A DNA stretch of 64,000 nucleotides from Azospira restricta (GTDB taxonomy: Bacteria > Pseudomonadota > Gammaproteobacteria > Burkholderiales > Rhodocyclaceae): positions 2,551,501-2,615,500 of the forward strand of contig NZ_CP064781.1 in assembly GCF_016858125.1 (NCBI RefSeq). Reading direction: 5' to 3'. The notes beneath the pieces are model-generated. The model ran no database searches and was not told the origin of the DNA. It saw only the letters and a program-made list of their open reading frames with translations. Positions 62,736 to 64,000 of this stretch are shown one piece after another (positions within the stretch are counted from its first letter, which is position 1; each line of letters starts with the position of its first letter). Made by a program: the position numbers and the translations under genes.

Positions 62736-63608
62736 TCAGTGCAGCGTCGGCTTTTCCGGCGTCGCGCCGTCAAACAGTTCGGCGATGTCGGCGGCGCTGA
62801 AGCGATAGTCGCGGTTGCAGATGTCGTCGCGGACCAGCACCTCGCCGTGCTCGGCGAGGATCGCCTCGACCTCGCCGCGGCCGAGTTGGAGCACCATGCC
62901 GCGCACCTTGTCCCAGTCCTCCGGGCAGTGGTAGACCACCTCGCGCGCCTCGAACAGGCGCTTGTCCTCCTCGGCGAAGAGGCGGGTGAGCAGGGCTTCC
63001 GGGCGCAGCGTCAGCAGTTCCTCGGGCTTCACCGTTGCCGCCAGCTGGGCGATGCGGTTCCAGCCGTCCGCGTCGCGCAGGTCGGCGTCCGGCAGCTTCT
63101 GCAGGAAGAGGCCGGCGGCGGCTTTCCCGTCGGCGGCGAGGAAGAGCCTCGCCGGCTGCTGTTCCGATTGCGCGAGGTAGAGTTCGAAGATCTCGGCGAT
63201 GCTGTTGCCTTCGAGCGGCACGAAGCTCTGGTAGGGCAGTTGTGCCAGTGGCGTGTCCAAGGTCAGCAGCAGGCGGCCGTCACCGATCAGCTGCGGCAGC
63301 GGTGCCTCGGCCAGCCCCGGTTCGAAGCGCGCCATGCCGCGGATCTTCAGGTCCTGCGTGCAGTCGAGGATCAGCGACTTGAGCGGGCCGTGGCCGGAGA
63401 GCTGGAAGGAAAGGCGGCCCGGCTGCTTCAGGTTGCCGCCGATGATCGCCGCCGTCGCCGTCATCTCGCCCAAGAGGCGCGTCACCGGCGCCGGGTAGGC
63501 GCGGCCGTCCTGCATCGCCTGCCAGGCGGTGCCGAGGCGGACGAAGGCGCCGCGGATGTCGAGGTCCTCGAACAGGAAGCGCAGGACGTAGCTGTCGGCC
63601 ATGGTCAT
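62736..63608 (-). CDS. hslO: Hsp33-type redox chaperone HslO lacking two zinc cysteines
   Basis: A 290-residue Hsp33. The N-terminal substrate-binding part is normal (VLRFLFEDLDIRGAFVRL, LLGEMTATAAIIGGNLKQPGRLSFQLSGHGPLKSL). The C-terminal redox switch should hold a CXC and a CXXC that bind zinc. Here the first reads YHCPEDWDKV (one Cys, second missing) and the second reads RDDICNRDYRF (first Cys missing), leaving only two of the four. The tail IAELFDGATPEKPTLH is normal. The start at 63608 overlaps the upstream stop (ATGA); 63602 is an alternative. Confidence 0.92.
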   Translation of the reverse strand: MTMADSYVLRFLFEDLDIRGAFVRLGTAWQAMQDGRAYPAPVTRLLGEMTATAAIIGGNLKQPGRLSFQLSGHGPLKSLILDCTQDLKIRGMARFEPGLAEAPLPQLIGDGRLLLTLDTPLAQLPYQSFVPLEGNSIAEIFELYLAQSEQQPARLFLAADGKAAAGLFLQKLPDADLRDADGWNRIAQLAATVKPEELLTLRPEALLTRLFAEEDKRLFEAREVVYHCPEDWDKVRGMVLQLGRGEVEAILAEHGEVLVRDDICNRDYRFSAADIAELFDGATPEKPTLH

Positions 63609-63961
63609 TTCAGCTTCGCGTAGGCGTCGGCGTCGAAGCCGACCAGCAGCGCCGTGCCGGTATCGAGCACCGGCCGCTTGATCAGCGCCGGGTACTCGGC
63701 CATCAGCGCCAGCGCCTTCGTCTCGTCGACGTCGGCGCGCTGTTCGTCGGAGAGCTTCTTCCACATCAGGCCGCGCGTGTTCAGCAGCTTCTGCCAGCCG
63801 GCGCGGGCGGCCCAGTCGGGCAGGTGGGTGGCGGCGACGCCGGCCTTCTTGTAGTCGACGAATTCGTAGGCGGTGCCCTGCGCATCGAGGCAGGCCATCG
63901 CCTTTTTCATCGTGTCGCAGTTCTTGATGCCGTACATGCGGCAGGGGGTTTTCGCGGTCAT
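63605..63961 (-). CDS. ArsC/Spx-family protein (YffB type)
   Basis: A 118-residue thioredoxin-fold protein: MYGIKNCDTMKKAMACLDAQGTAYEFVDYKKAG (with an N-terminal Cys in the arsenate-reductase position), then LLNTRGLMWKKL and LIKRPVLDTG, the family's cis-Pro region. Related YffB proteins use glutathione and do not reduce arsenate efficiently; the role is unknown. Coupled by a 4-bp overlap to hslO, so a thiol-redox role is plausible. The last 39 bases of the window contain its 5' region. Confidence 0.88.
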   Translation of the reverse strand: MTAKTPCRMYGIKNCDTMKKAMACLDAQGTAYEFVDYKKAGVAATHLPDWAARAGWQKLLNTRGLMWKKLSDEQRADVDETKALALMAEYPALIKRPVLDTGTALLVGFDADAYAKLK

Positions 63962-64000
63962 GGGCGGGAGGCGGCGGTGCGCGGGAGTGTTCCGAGGGGC

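Overview
This window is a contiguous piece of a GC-rich (roughly 70%) betaproteobacterial chromosome. The complete ISC iron-sulfur operon with IscR, the class I polyhydroxyalkanoate genes (phaC-phaB-phaB-phaR), the MutS/Mfd/BamD/RluD core genes and the general gene content suggest the Rhodocyclales (Azoarcus/Thauera/Dechloromonas-like). That placement is inference from gene content; there is no rRNA to confirm it. I see no tRNA, rRNA, insertion sequence, prophage or CRISPR array.

Layout. 1-5.8 kb: the N-terminal part of mutS (running off the left edge), a secreted PQQ-type sugar dehydrogenase, a small membrane protein, suhB, trmJ and cysE. 5.8-13.0 kb: an ISC operon, iscR-(second cysteine desulfurase)-iscS-iscU-iscA-hscB-hscA-fdx-iscX-DUF2237, preceded by two tandem IscR-type operators that overlay the promoter. 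13.0-19.8 kb: a phosphoribosyltransferase/BCAM0308-type pair, thioredoxin 2, an Lrp/AsnC regulator divergent from leuA, then serB and aroG. 19.9-31.4 kb: two large hybrid histidine kinases, one facing a solitary periplasmic binding protein, with a catalytically degenerate patatin-like protein and mfd between them. 31.4-34.5 kb: a tightly coupled AmmeMemoRadiSam operon (MEMO1-like, AMMECR1-like, radical SAM) ending in a hydrolase-fold protein that has lost its nucleophile. 34.6-41.2 kb: an MgtC/DUF4010 membrane protein, ispD-ispF-thpR, an OmpR/EnvZ-type two-component system and a class III CoA-transferase. 41.3-46.6 kb: a Ser/Thr kinase-HDOD-GAF fusion, bamD, rluD, pgeF. 46.8-50.9 kb: PHA synthesis. 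50.9-57.4 kb: an electrophile/redox-stress neighbourhood (exporter, NemA/NemR with two matching operators, DedA-rhodanese fusion, pirin, azoreductase, LysR). 57.4-64 kb: an orphan FliD-like protein, rimO, an RssA-type patatin, a GlcD-like FAD oxidase, an Hsp33 that lacks half of its zinc cysteines, and an ArsC/Spx-like protein.

Most of the window is conserved core metabolism. The parts that look least explained are the AmmeMemoRadiSam operon with its degenerate hydrolase, the kinase-HDOD-GAF protein, the binding protein/hybrid kinase pair, the patatin pseudoenzyme and the zinc-deficient Hsp33. None of these can be called a new system from sequence alone, but each gives a specific test.
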